Source of the DNA: Cryptomeria japonica
Lineage: Eukaryota > Streptophyta > Pinopsida > Cupressales > Cupressaceae
Assembly (NCBI RefSeq): GCF_030272615.1
Contig: NC_081406.1
Coordinates: 186,944,270 to 187,008,269 of the forward strand
Direction of reading: 5' to 3'
DNA length: 64,000 bases
Shown here piece by piece: positions 35,641 through 46,345 of this stretch (its first letter is position 1; the number at the start of each line of letters is the position of its first letter). The position numbers and the translations under genes were made by a program. A model generated the notes under the pieces. That model ran no database searches. It worked only from the letters and a program-made list of their open reading frames with translations, and was not told the origin of the DNA.

Positions 35641-36892
35641 CCCATGGTACACGGATTTGGTTTTTATATTGCTGAATAATAGGTGTCCCGAGGGGTTGAC
35701 AACCATGCAAAGATGATATTTAAGGCTCAAAAGTGCCAATTATATGATCAAGGATTTGACACTTTATAGAAAGAATTACAAAGGTATTTACCTTCGATGT
35801 CTTGATCACCAAGAAGCCCATAACATGATTGAGGAATTCCATGGGAAGTATGGTGCAAGTCATGGGTTGACAGATACCACTGCACATCAAATTTTGAAGG
35901 CTAGATATTACTGGCCTATTATTTTCAAGGATACTCATGATCATGTTCGTCATTGTCATATGTGCCAAACTGTAGCTTCCAGAGAGAGGAATCCCGCCAT
36001 GCCTCTCTAACCAGTGTTTGAGGTAAGACCTTTCGCCCAATGGGCACTAGATTTCTTAGGTGTCATTAATCCTAACTTGTCTGTAGGACATAAGTTCATT
36101 CTTATCGCAACGGATTACTACACCCGGTGGACGGAAGCCATTGTGTGTTGAAATGCTACTGCTGAGGTAGTCTTGAAATTTATTGAAGAACACATCGTCA
36201 CTATGTTTGGTATGCCATTCTCTCTAGTATGTGACAATGGCCTTGCTTTTACTTCTGCACAGTTGATGCAATGGTCATGTGAATATAAGGTGATATTAAA
36301 ATTTTCCTCCAACTACTATCTGCAAGGTAACGGAGTAGCCGAATCTATGAACAAGAACATCCTAGATGTCATTAAAAAGCTACTTGAGAAAAATCCTAGG
36401 GATTGGCATAATCAATTTAGATATGCCTTATGTGCTGATTGAACTAGATTAAAAGCCACCCTGGGAACTTCTCCATATTACCTTGTCTATGGCCAAACCC
36501 CTATCTTCCCGATCAAGTTACAAATACTGGTCCTCCAATTAATGAAAGAACTTGAAATTGAGGATCAGGTAGAGGTTCGCCTCCTAAATTTGTTAAAACT
36601 GGATGAAAAAAGGATTAATACTCTACAACACTTCACCAAACACCAATTCGTTGTGAAGCGATGGTTTGACAAAAGGGATAAGGTGAAAGATTTTTGGATC
36701 TCTGACCTAGTCCTGTTATGGGACAAGGCCAAGGAGAAGAAAGGTGATCACCATAAGTTTGAAAGGTTGTGGTTAGGTCCTTACCTAATAGCCAAAATTT
36801 TAGGGGAGAACACCTTTAGGTTAAGCTCTTTGACTGGAGAACTTGTACCATTGCCCGTCAATGGTCAATTCCTCAAACATTACTTTGATTAG
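35641..36892 (+). pseudogene. Outer element integrase
   Basis: Zinc finger HHCC: DHQEAHNMIEEFHGKYGASHG and HVRHCHMCQ. Catalytic core: WALDFLGVI (Asp), LVCDNGLAFTS (Asp), NGVAESMNKNI (Glu), all three acidic residues kept. C-terminal part 36542-36892: VVKRWFDKRDKVKDFWISDLVLLWD, KFERLWLGPYLIAKIL, LVPLPVNGQFLKHYF, ending at 36892. No chromodomain. Internal stops include 36007 (TAA), 36148 (TGA) and 36440 (TGA). An intact enzyme would insert cDNA with 5-bp duplications, as seen here. Confidence 0.9.
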
Positions 36893-37954
36893 CCCCCACT
36901 GAATCTTGATCTTTTGTATATAGTAGGTAGGTCATTTTTGTTAGTCTTGTTGTTTTTGTTTCTTTTGCTTCGTTGCTTATTTGGTTTTTTTTGCATGTTT
37001 GTGGTGTTTATGCTTTGTTGCATGCTTGTTTCCCTTTTGGTTTTGTTTGTTTGTTTCATTTTGTTCATTTTCTTTTTGTTGTGTCAGGATATATATATTT
37101 ATTCTCAAAGATTCTAAAAGGAAGGTGAAATTTGCATAACATATTGCCAAATTTTGAGAGACTTCGACTCTTTGCTATTTACGACTTCATTGTCTTTTGG
37201 TTAATTTTGAAACCTTTGTCGACACTCATTCAAGGTGGTATATAATGGTTTAAATATGATATGAGTTTTTGACCTTCAATTGGAAAAGGCTAGCTTGATA
37301 ATCTCAGCACTAGTGTCACATTAAGATACATCAAAAAGTTTTGTAAGATATCGGATAAAGTAGTTTTCAAGTGAAAAATCCGAAGTTAGGATGTTTCATG
37401 TTATCCACCATGGTTCCCAACCCAGTAATCAGACTTCAATGTTTGAAAAGTTACTTAAAAGGTTATTAAAGAAATAAGTTATATGCTCTATAATGTTTAA
37501 AAAAAAAAAAAAGAGAGAAAATAAATGATCCTCTTAAAGCAACTAAAATGGGTGTTTCAAGTAAACTCCACTAGGGCTATGGATGCATGGTTGGTACTGG
37601 AGCACTATTTGACGAGAACTAGAGGTATCTTTGTCAGGGCTATAGATGCCTAATTGGTAGCAGAGCTATGCCCAGGATGACCTTGCACGAAACACATTGG
37701 TTGACTTCACCTACGTAGCTTGCGCCCAGTTTTCTCTGATTATCTGCATTATTGAAAATGATGGAGTAATAAATCATACACACACACTTAAGAGTTAATC
37801 ATGTTCAATTCTGGACTTGGTTGTTTATTCATTAGTTCACTCATCTTTTTCTCTTATACATCCTTTTGAATGATAGTAGCCTTAAGCGTCGAGTTAACCA
37901 GATATTTTGAAGTTCTAAATTGCCTAGAGTCATTTTTCCCAGATAGTCACCATT
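36893..37954 (+). other. Outer element 3' non-coding region
   Basis: About 1.06 kb between integrase and the 3' LTR. It is T-rich at 36910-37090 and has a purine run at 37499-37524. The sequence next to the LTR (AGATAGTCACCATT) is not polypurine, so the normal PPT is missing or unrecognisable. No gene is supported. Confidence 0.6.
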
Positions 37955-38054
37955 TGTTATGCCCTGCATATCTATCCCCCATTAGTTTCCTTGTCTTGAA
38001 ATATGGGTCCCCTATTTTTGCCTTGTGTTTCTTTTGTTCTTTTGGTTTTTGTTT

Positions 38055-39115
38055 CTTTCACCTCGGAACTCCGGAGTCTCAGAGTCTCGAGGTCTATTCC
38101 CTTTTGTTTCTTTGCTTTGTCCACCTCAGAACTTCAGACCTCCAAAGTCCCGACGTTAGTCTTTTCTTTTGTGTTTTGTGTTCCTCACCTCCAAAGTCCA
38201 GAGTCTCGGAGTCCCGAGGTGTGTTTTTGAGTTCCGCACCATGGAACTTCAGACTCTTAGAGTCCCGAGGTGCATTGTGTCTTGTCCACCCTGGAACCCT
38301 GGAGTCCTGAGGTGGATCCTTGTGTGCTTGCTTGCTTTCCTACCTCAGAACCTCAGAATATCGGAGTCCTGAGGTGGGATGTTTTGTTCTTTGTTTTCAT
38401 TGTCAAGCTCAGAACCCCGGAGTTCTGAGGTCTATTTTAAAGCGTTCATACAGACGAGTTTGGGGGGGGTATAAATATGAATAGTGATATTTTTGAAGCT
38501 CATTGGTGCATTCCACCTTCAGATCTCTTTCTTCCTTGCCCCCCGACTGTGTGCTTCCGAAATTCCTAGCTTTCTTTGCATTCTTGGGCATTTCATTTCA
38601 CCAGGGCAGTGATTTTTCTTGCCCTCTATGTCGTTTGTAGGTTAAATTTTTCTTTTTTTGTTGCGGGTTTTTATTTGTTTTTCTTCTTTTCTTGTTTTTT
38701 GTTTTGTGTTCCTGCATACCCTAGTTCCAACCCTAGACCCCTGGAGTTCCGGGTTGATTAAATTTCCAAACCCAGAACCCCGATGTTTCGGGGTTTTGTT
38801 GAGCCTACCACTTAGCTTGGAACCCCAGAGTTCTGAGGTCCACATTTATAAGTCCTCTTTCTAAAGTCCTATTGGATATCTTTTATTTGGCTTGGGACCT
38901 CGAAGTCTCGAGATTAGCCTAAATTCCCTACCCCAGAACCCCGGAGTTCTAGACTTCATCCATGCATACCCAGACCGGAACCCCAAAACCCCAAAGTTCT
39001 AAATCCTGTTTTAAACTTGTTTAGCTCGGAACCTCCAAACCTTAGAGTTCTGGACCCTATTTTAAAAGGAAAACTTCATACCCCAGGAGTTCGAAACCCT
39101 GAAGTGAATGAATTT
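38055..39115. repeat. Array of palindromic hairpin units in 3' LTR
   Basis: Counterpart of 15490-16455. Units such as CACCTCGGAACTCCGGAGTC...TCGAGGT (38060) and TCCTCACCTCC...GTCCCGAGGTG (38184-38221) recur through 39100. Confidence 0.85.
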
Positions 39116-39173
39116 TTAATATTTTGGATAAGGAACTGAAAGTTGCTTTCTTCTTGCAGATTCAAGCAGTTAG

Positions 39174-42100
39174 ATGGACTCATCTTCCAACAAAAGAGGC
39201 AAGGATTTTGATCGACTTCCAGTGACCATGAAATACCAAAATATATTAAACTAGACACCAGAAAGTGCACCGATGTACAGGGAAAAACAATCATATATTT
39301 GTCCCCTGATATGCTGGGATTCATGTTCGGTATCCCAACTAGACATGAGATATTCCTATCAACTTAAGACGAGGCCTTAAAGGTATGGAATGACAAAGTT
39401 ACAGTGAAAAAAAGGCACATGAATGAGAACTGGTTGGAGGAAGAGAGGAAAACAGGTCTGAAGGCAACAAAGATCTTGAGAGAAGACTTCAAGGAGCCCC
39501 AAAGGGACCTGATTATCATGCTAAGCAGGGCCTTTGGCAAGCCCGATTGTAAACACTTTCATCTGTGGATGTTTCAGTTCATGACTACCATCTTGGTAGG
39601 AAAGCAATATTTTGATTGGCCTCAGATCTCCTCAGACAACATCTGCAAGCAAATGAAGGAGTTCCACCAGACCAAGAAATTATTCTTCACATCTTATGTC
39701 ATCTGGGTGGCCACAAGAGCTAATTCCTAGGTTTACAGGTGGAAGGTCAACTAGGAGAACAAGAAGGACAAAAGAAGATATGCGAATATTATTCCCAACT
39801 CCCCCTAATCAATGCAAAGGCCTATTTCAAGAGGATCAATGATGCCTTCATTTTTCCTGTGATAATCAAACTAACGAGAGATACATGATACCAGATTAGC
39901 CCGGAGGCTATGGCTATTATCCGAGAGTGGGCGTGTTGGTTTATCCAAAACCCACGCTCCACTTACATCAAGGTCAATGGATTTACAGGGAACCTAATGC
40001 TGCTTCCTAGGTATTGTAATGAAAGAATAATTTTGTTAAAATATATCAATCAATTACTAGGCCTTCAGTCCCTCCTATCATCTAAGCACAAAATAGGCAT
40101 TGATTTTTCAGTATCTATTGGATACTTCTTATGCTATAAGATGCAGGTGGTGAAGTTAGTAGAGGCAGAGCTATAGGATTTGTAGCTAAAAGAATTTGAT
40201 TATGCTAGGGAATTCTATGATCCCTATAGGAAGCTTAAGAAAGCTATGCCTAAGGCATACGAGGGACATAATCCTAGACTAGAGGATTTTTGGGCCAACC
40301 TCCAGGACAATTTTAAAGTAAGAGAGAAAAATTATAACAGGTTATCAGTGCCACAGATAAGAGATTTTGAAATTGAGACCAATCTCCCTAAAGACCTCAG
40401 GGACGATGGAGACCTGCTTGATGCTGCTTACAAAGGGCTAGAAATTAATAAGAAGGCCCTCTCCCCAATAAGGTGGTCTGCAAATGAGGACGTGAATATA
40501 GAAAAGATCTCCCAAGTGGTCATCAATAGGACCAAACAATGGCTAAGTCAAAGGGTCAGGCCGAGTGCCTCAAAGGGAAACAAAAGGAGTCTACCTCAAG
40601 GGTACCTCAGTCAAGGGGTTATAATGAGTATGCTTGGAAGACAAGATCAAATTCAAGAAAGAATACATCTACTGACCCTGATGAAGAAGTGGGGCCCCAA
40701 GATAGCAATGAGGATCTAATGAGAAAGCTTAGTGAGAAGATGAGGAAGTCTGAGTTGTTAAAGAAGGTGACAAACCTTAGAGTGACAAATGGATTAGTAG
40801 TACAACTAGCCAAAGTCCTTCCACCAAGGACATCTATAGGGCAGGCTATAGGAGAGGGCACTCAAGAGCAAGAGGAAGGAATAGAAATAAATGAAGATGT
40901 ATCCGCTCAACCTCCTCCAATAGCTATAGTGGATGTTCTAGTTACCAACGCCCCTGTACCACCATCAGTTAATGTAACCATAGGGCAGCTGCGGGATACA
41001 AGGACTCAGGTCAAATACTAAAGAGGTGATTATTAGAAATGTAGAATCAGATTCATATCAGGAAGAGGATCAACTCGAGAAACATCGGTCATTTGGAGAG
41101 GAGAAAGAACGAGATGAAGCAAAAGATATGATAAACAAGATACTAGTCTTAACTCCTCAAGACCAAGAAGACCTCTTTAAAGACATAACTATCAAGCAAG
41201 GTGGAACAAAGGGAAAAGCAAAAGAGGAGATAACATGCAATGAAGAAGTCAACGATAAGTTAGGAGAGTTTCATAAGCAACAACAATTGAACACTAATTT
41301 TTTTCTCCAAACGAATATGGCCCGTCAAGTCACTTCACCTCATGATCCTAAACAAACATATGCAGAAGAGAGGGATGAAGCAGAGGAACAATCAGAGGTG
41401 CATATTGTAATTGCTGACATAGTGTCACATCAAGGTGACAAACATCAAGACATACCATAGTGGCTCAAATTTAATTTCGAGAAGAAGAAGAGAAAGGCAG
41501 ACCTCCCTAAGCTGACATTGCAACAGGTAAACATGGAGGATCCCCCAAAGGTTAAGAAGCCAAAAATTGTACATCACTTATCAAGAACAGGTTCCGGTGA
41601 AGTGGTTGCCGATGTGGCAGTTCCACTCCAGGCTGAAGGTCAAGCTTCTCCTAAATATCAAGTATCCCAAGTGAATTTGGGTAAACAAACAAAGTGGGGA
41701 GAGCTGGATACTCTAGAACTAGCCACTAGTGTTGTTAGGGGGCGTGTGGAGAAGGAACATACCTCCAACATGGAGCTTAAAGAACAGCTTGGGCAATACA
41801 AGCAATTGTTATTAAAAATGAGAAAACCTCTAGACTCTTGTAGGGCTGACAACCTACCATCAACCTCATCACTGCCAGAGGGAGAAGTGAAGGCATTAGT
41901 GGAGGTGAGATGGGTGGTTGTTGCAGCTAAATCATGGGTCCAAATAAATGCAGCTAAAATTAGAATATTTTTGCGGTATACCATGGGGATATACTGAGAG
42001 GCAGTACAGGTAGGCGGAGCATTAGCTTCTTGTTCTACGCAATGGGAACAAAAGCTAAGCATTTTTAATAAGCAGTTTCGCATTTTGAATAAAGTTTCGC

Positions 42101-42516
42101 ATCTAGGGGAAGAGGTAATAATGGAGGAGGATCTCTTGGGAGGAGATAGCTGTAAGAATTTGCAATCTTACGCATACATTTTGGAACTGAAGATTGAAAT
42201 GCTTTAGTAGTATGTGAAGGATATGGTAGAGATCCGAGTCCCTCTCCTTAGGGAAATTTTGAAATATGAGAATTTTGTAAAGTATTTGCTTGGAGCTTTT
42301 GGATTGGGGTTAACCAATACAGGGATCATGGAGGAAGGGAAAGTTTTGAATCAGTGGGATACATATGAGGCCCAATATTTGGGACCTCCGGCTCTGTTTG
42401 ATGTCACTCTCATGGACAAATATATGTACCTAATTACCCAATGTCAAGAGGTGGTAGAGACAATGGGGGAGTTAGAGAAAGGAAAGAAGCATGCAAAGGA
42501 AGTTTTGAAGATATAA
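39174..42516 (+). pseudogene. LTR-embedded ORF, 3' copy
   Basis: ATG 39174 (MDSSSNKRGKDFDRLP) then a deletion. Readable blocks: 39404-39730, 39910-40176, 40246-40580, then 40580-41460 and 41518-41997 in the second frame, and 42214-42516. Comparison with the 5' copy shows different stops in each: CAG at 39668 and 40303 where the 5' copy has TAG. The two LTR copies share TAG at the CCATAGTGG site (19027/41458) and before TATGTGAAG. The frame change near 40578 maps to the same A-rich run as in the 5' copy but with a different indel length, so it probably arose independently from an originally continuous ORF. Confidence 0.7.
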
Positions 42517-43373
42517 AAATTTATAATTTAACATGTAGCTGATCCTCATGTTCAAGATGTTGCATGCATTATCGACAATTATAGGTCTTTTATTAAAAAG
42601 TGAAAGATGAACACATAGCTGCTAAAGATAGCAGGCCTTTTGCATGACTCCCAATTTTATATTTTCAGCTGCAGCTCCAACTCACGTTCCAATTGTGAGC
42701 AAAATTCCACAAGACTAGGAAAGATTGGTTCACCCAGCATGGTCTTCGTAGTTCTCATGCAATCTCCATTTCGTAGTAGTTAACTGGAGTATTAAGCCAT
42801 AAACTTGTAAGTTAATTGCGACTCCTAGTTTGAGTTCTTAATTTAGGTTAGATTTATTTCCTAGATAGTAGGGCATAAAAGTTCTGTAAATTAAAAATTT
42901 GGATTCATTTGTAAGGGTCCCCAAATTGATGATTTGTGGCCTACTTAGAGATATTTAGATTATTTTGCAAATTGTTAAGAATTTGAGTTTTTTTTGTTAC
43001 ACTTTCTTTGAAATTAATACAAGAAGCAACTTGTAGATTGTCTGATCTATGTCTATATTCTACGAAATTGTTTCGTCTAATCGGGCAACATCTATTATTT
43101 AGAATTAGCAACGTAGTTTGCTCTTCTATTTATTGCTTTATGAATCATATTGTGCATGTAAGTGGTGTATTAGAATTATTGTGGTAAGCGATATTATTGG
43201 TGATTTTATTTCTATAAGTCTGTGAAGTTGATGATTTTGCAGGTTTACTGGAGGTCCATTGTTGAATGCTAATTTGAATAATATTTGATAATTTCTTGTA
43301 TTGCAGGGAGTTAACTGAGTAGTTTGTTAAGTTGTTATTGAATTGGTTTCATTGTTGTTTTATTGTTCCCTTT

Positions 43374-43550
43374 TGTTAATGTTTGTAGCTTCAGTCAAAT
43401 GATCATTTAGAATACATATAATATATGTTGAAATATATATAGTATAATGTTATTCAATTTGAGAACACATAGAATTCCAAGAATGCAAGTATCAGATTGA
43501 ATCAGATATATACATTAAAACACATCCAATAAAACCTAGGAAAATCAACA
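43374..43550. mobile_element. 177-bp solo-LTR-like insertion in outer 3' LTR
   Basis: Absent at the matching point of the 5' LTR (near 20941). Starts TGTTAATG, ends ATCAACA, flanked by CCTTT on both sides (43369-43373 and 43551-43555). TG...CA ends plus a 5-bp duplication fit a solo LTR of a very short (TRIM-size) element. Confidence 0.8.
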
Positions 43551-43832
43551 CCTTTACTCTGCGCAGTTTATTTTCCAGAGAATCTTAAATCATAAAATAC
43601 AAAAAAAAGGAGGAAGTTAAGCCATTAACGATCAATGGGATTTGATTTTAACTAGCAGGCCCCTTAACAGGTACAACCACATCAACCATTAGGCTATCCA
43701 TCACCGTCATGACCCAACTATAGAGACCTTGGAGTAGTGAGTTTTCCTAAACTCATTTCTTTTCAGGAGAGGTGGTGAGTGTTCACATTGGCTACCTGAC
43801 TGTTGGCGGGTATGTCAAAATAGTCGTCAACA

Positions 43833-43837
43833 GGTTC
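43833..43837. repeat. Target-site duplication GGTTC, right
   Basis: Matches 15413-15417. Confidence 0.9.
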
Positions 43838-45076
43838 TACCTCTGGGAAAGCAGTATTAATATGTAATGTTGTTGCAGATGTCATATTGACAACCTTCCC
43901 ATTAAAGTACCCAACACGGGCATTGCATACACCTAGTAAAAGTACAACATCAAGGGTTAACATATTTTTTAAGTCATGGCCTCTTTGTTCTGATGCTGAA
44001 CCCCACAGATTGACATCAATTGTTGAGCCAGAGAGATCATTAATTTTAACAATGCGCTTCTTTATTTCACTGCCATCCTTCTTGTGGATTGCTATGACAT
44101 CTCCAACATAGACAAAAATACAATTGATGTCAACCAATATATTATTAGTCAGATGAACCACTTCACTAATTGGCGTGAAAGGGGAGTGCATTTGAGCAGG
44201 ATAATCATCATGGGTGCATAGTTACAATATTGAAGCATTATATATGATGATTTCTAAATGGTTGTTTAATTTTTGTATCTTGTGTTTGCCTCCTTAATGG
44301 ACCCCTTAGAAATGATATAGTGAACACCTATCTCGACATGATTAGAATGTAGTTGGGCTATTTGATCAAAACATGTAACCCTAACTTCAAAACCCTCAGT
44401 GTCTACAATATCAAAGCTGAAGACATGGCCATTCTTGACAGGTGTACTATATGGCCATATTGATCATTTGTCAGTGACTTTTCCTTTGATTGTCCATTTG
44501 TTTTCGTAGGGATTATATTATCAGAGGTCGTACTTTGTGGGGATGGTAGTGCAACATCAAACTGAAGGGAACGTTTAGAGGATGATGGTGTTTCTTGCCC
44601 CAACATTTTTGGTTCTTGTTCTTTGAACATGTATGTAGGTTTACCAAAGAACTGAAAGTCGCTTTGTTTGATTTGTAAACTAAGTATTATAATAGTCCTA
44701 TAAAATGAAAATAGTTTTGTTTAAGTTTGTATGGATTGTTGCTGGAAATGATTAAGTATCAAAGAATGGTATTTTAATAAACATAGTATCTTTCCTACCT
44801 TGTGTTCCATACATATCTGCAAGTATAACTTGTCAATAGAATGATAGAACCTATTTTTAGAGCATTTGAATCTATGAGATCTACATACTTAGAAGGAAGA
44901 ATTGCCAGCTAAATGTATGTGCCATCAAACAAAACGAGTTTATATCTATTTGTGTCATCTTTGGCAGAGTGCATTTTCTAGAATGACAAAACTTGGAGCA
45001 ATGTTGAAGGAAGGTCATACCCAACATTGATAGATTTCATTGCACATGGGGTGGGGGCACAATCTTGGGAAAGTTC
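43838..45076 (-). pseudogene. Helitron RPA1-like gene: N-terminal, DBD-A and DBD-B parts
   Basis: The minus strand begins at a 3' splice site (TATCTTTTTGTAG then GAACTT, 45076). An N-terminal domain follows with TPCAMKSINVG, TNRYKLVLFDGTYI, ALKIGSIILLTSYTC. A GT-AG intron of 101 bp lies at 44698-44798, then TIIILSLQIK and a Ser-rich linker to about 44450. DBD-A follows (PVKNGHVFSFDIVD, VEIGVHYIISKGSIKEAN, then NNHLEIII in a shifted frame) and DBD-B (43838-44191: FTPISEVVHL, VYVGDVIAIHKKDGSEIKKR, DLSGSTIDVNLWG, GKVVNMTSATTLHIN). It ends EVEP exactly at the LTR insertion and continues at 15417. A first exon with the ATG is not found. At least one stop and two frameshifts. Confidence 0.85.
44698..44798 (-). 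other. Spliceosomal intron in RPA1-like gene
   Basis: Donor ACACAAG/GTAGGAAAG and acceptor TTTCATTTTATAG/GAC on the minus strand; removal joins two blocks of RPA N-terminal similarity in frame (SYTCRYVWNTR + TIIILSLQIK). Confidence 0.65.
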
Positions 45077-45916
45077 CTACAAAAAGATAATATCAACAAT
45101 GAGGACTTAATGTGAAGGGGTACTAAGATATATACATGACAACCCATTCACGTATAGTTTAGTGTTTTGGAGTGCATGCAATCAAAGAATTTTGAACCAT
45201 TAAATCTGGCAACGATATAAAAATGCGTCAATTATAGAATGCTTAACTATATTTGTATATGTTAGTAAAGAGGGAGCATGCTGAAATGGAAGGGATGGAA
45301 TGGAAACTTAATATAGGAGGAAAAGGTAGCCAAATGACAAAGTAAAACAAAACATTGTTCAAGAATGCGAAAAGGAGTACTTCACTGCTGAGGACAACCA
45401 TCAAAGTAATATGTAATCAATCAGAAATATGCATGGTAGAAACAATTCAAAGGAAAAATAGAACTGAAAACAAAAGAGAAGGAAATTACAGAAATGAATT
45501 TGATTTATAAATTATAAATTTTCTTAACATAACAAGAAGCCAAAAAATAGAGATGACCCTTACATTCAGTAAATTATAAACTCAATTGATATTACAGAAA
45601 GAAACCTCTTCTAAGCGGTAAAAACTGTGCACCTCAATGACCTCTAATGCACCTATTGTAGGCATTCTAGATGAAGCACTTCAACCACCTCTATTGCATT
45701 CAATAAATGCACTTCACAGACATAATGAGGTGGTTGAAAACTTGCAAAGAAAAAGCGATTCACACAACACAATCTAAGGCAAAATATAATTGTGTACGTG
45801 TTGGTCCCACTAATACGACACATTCGGTGGGGAAAATGTGCAACCACCAGAAATCAATGGTCACTGGAATGTCTTACAATTTGGCAGGAAATGAAAACCA
45901 AACAAAATAAAGACCA

Positions 45917-46094
45917 TCACTTACCATTCACCACTTCTCTAAGATGCATGCAAGGGACACATGCCATCATCTCCACCTAACAACAAAAATGCCACATACC
46001 ATTTGCTAGGAATAATGATTGGTCACCAGAAATCGTCAATGGCAGGATTGTCTTACATTTCGGCGGGAAAAAGCCCACACTAAAAGCCTATTGA
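45917..46094. repeat. Direct repeat of about 175 bp, copy 1
   Basis: Shares with 48666-48835 the order CCATTC.CCACTTCTC..AGATGC, ATCATCTCCACCTAACAAC, TCGTCAATGG, GGATTGTCTTACA.TTC.GC.GG and AAAAGCCTAT. A partial third copy (CCAGAAATC.AATGGTCACTGGAATGTCTTACA) is at 45847-45897. Rich in CG-to-TG differences. Confidence 0.7.
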
Positions 46095-46194
46095 CTTAAC
46101 TATGTAGTATCCAATCTTACAATTACTTAGCTCAAATAATCCAATACATCCAAATGATGCCATAAATAAGATGGTATGTTCTAAAAAATGCATA

Positions 46195-46345
46195 AATATC
46201 TACTTATATATACATACATTTGTTTCTATATATATGCACATGTATATATATACATACATGAATATGTGTATAACTATATAGACACATATGCACATATATA
46301 AATACATGTATATGTATATATAACTGTATAAGTATGTATCGGTTG
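46195..46345. repeat. TATA/CATA-rich simple repeat
   Basis: Imperfect TATATATACATACATG-type run, resembling 13745-13935. Confidence 0.7.

Larger units (their letters stand above)
15418..43832 (+). mobile_element. Giant-LTR Tat-like Ty3/gypsy retrotransposon with nested insert
   Basis: Two long direct repeats (15418-21220 and 37955-43832) start TC/TG-TTATGCCCTG and end GTCAACA/ATCAACA, flanked by GGTTC on both sides. The total is 28.4 kb, about 19.6 kb after subtracting the inner element. Between the LTRs the plus strand encodes gag, protease, RNase H, RT, RNase H and integrase in that order. The two RNase H domains place it near the Tat lineage, although RNase H before RT is not the Ogre/Retand arrangement. 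The primer site is next to the 5' LTR, but no clean polypurine tract abuts the 3' LTR. All coding regions carry stops. Confidence 0.9.
37955..43832 (+). repeat. Outer 3' LTR, 5878 bp
   Basis: Starts TGTTATGCCCTGC and ends GTCAACA, followed by GGTTC. Same order of parts as the 5' LTR. Differences: about 230 bp missing in the ORF N-terminus after 39236, a 177-bp insertion at 43374-43550, many transitions. Confidence 0.92.

Noticed and set aside
36914-37117. 67-codon hydrophobic frame after the integrase
   Set aside because: Driven by T-rich sequence in the 3' untranslated part of the element; not conserved or motif-bearing.
37499-37524. A/G run as the polypurine tract of the outer element
   Set aside because: It lies about 430 bp before the 3' LTR, whereas a functional tract abuts the LTR.
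37870-38372. Overlapping plus-strand open frames rich in Ser/Leu/Phe
   Set aside because: They run through the LTR hairpin array; the apparent protein is the palindrome consensus translated in several frames.
40575-40590. Programmed frameshift between the two halves of the LTR ORF
   Set aside because: Both LTRs change frame at the same A-rich run but with different indel lengths, so independent slippage in a homopolymer explains it better.
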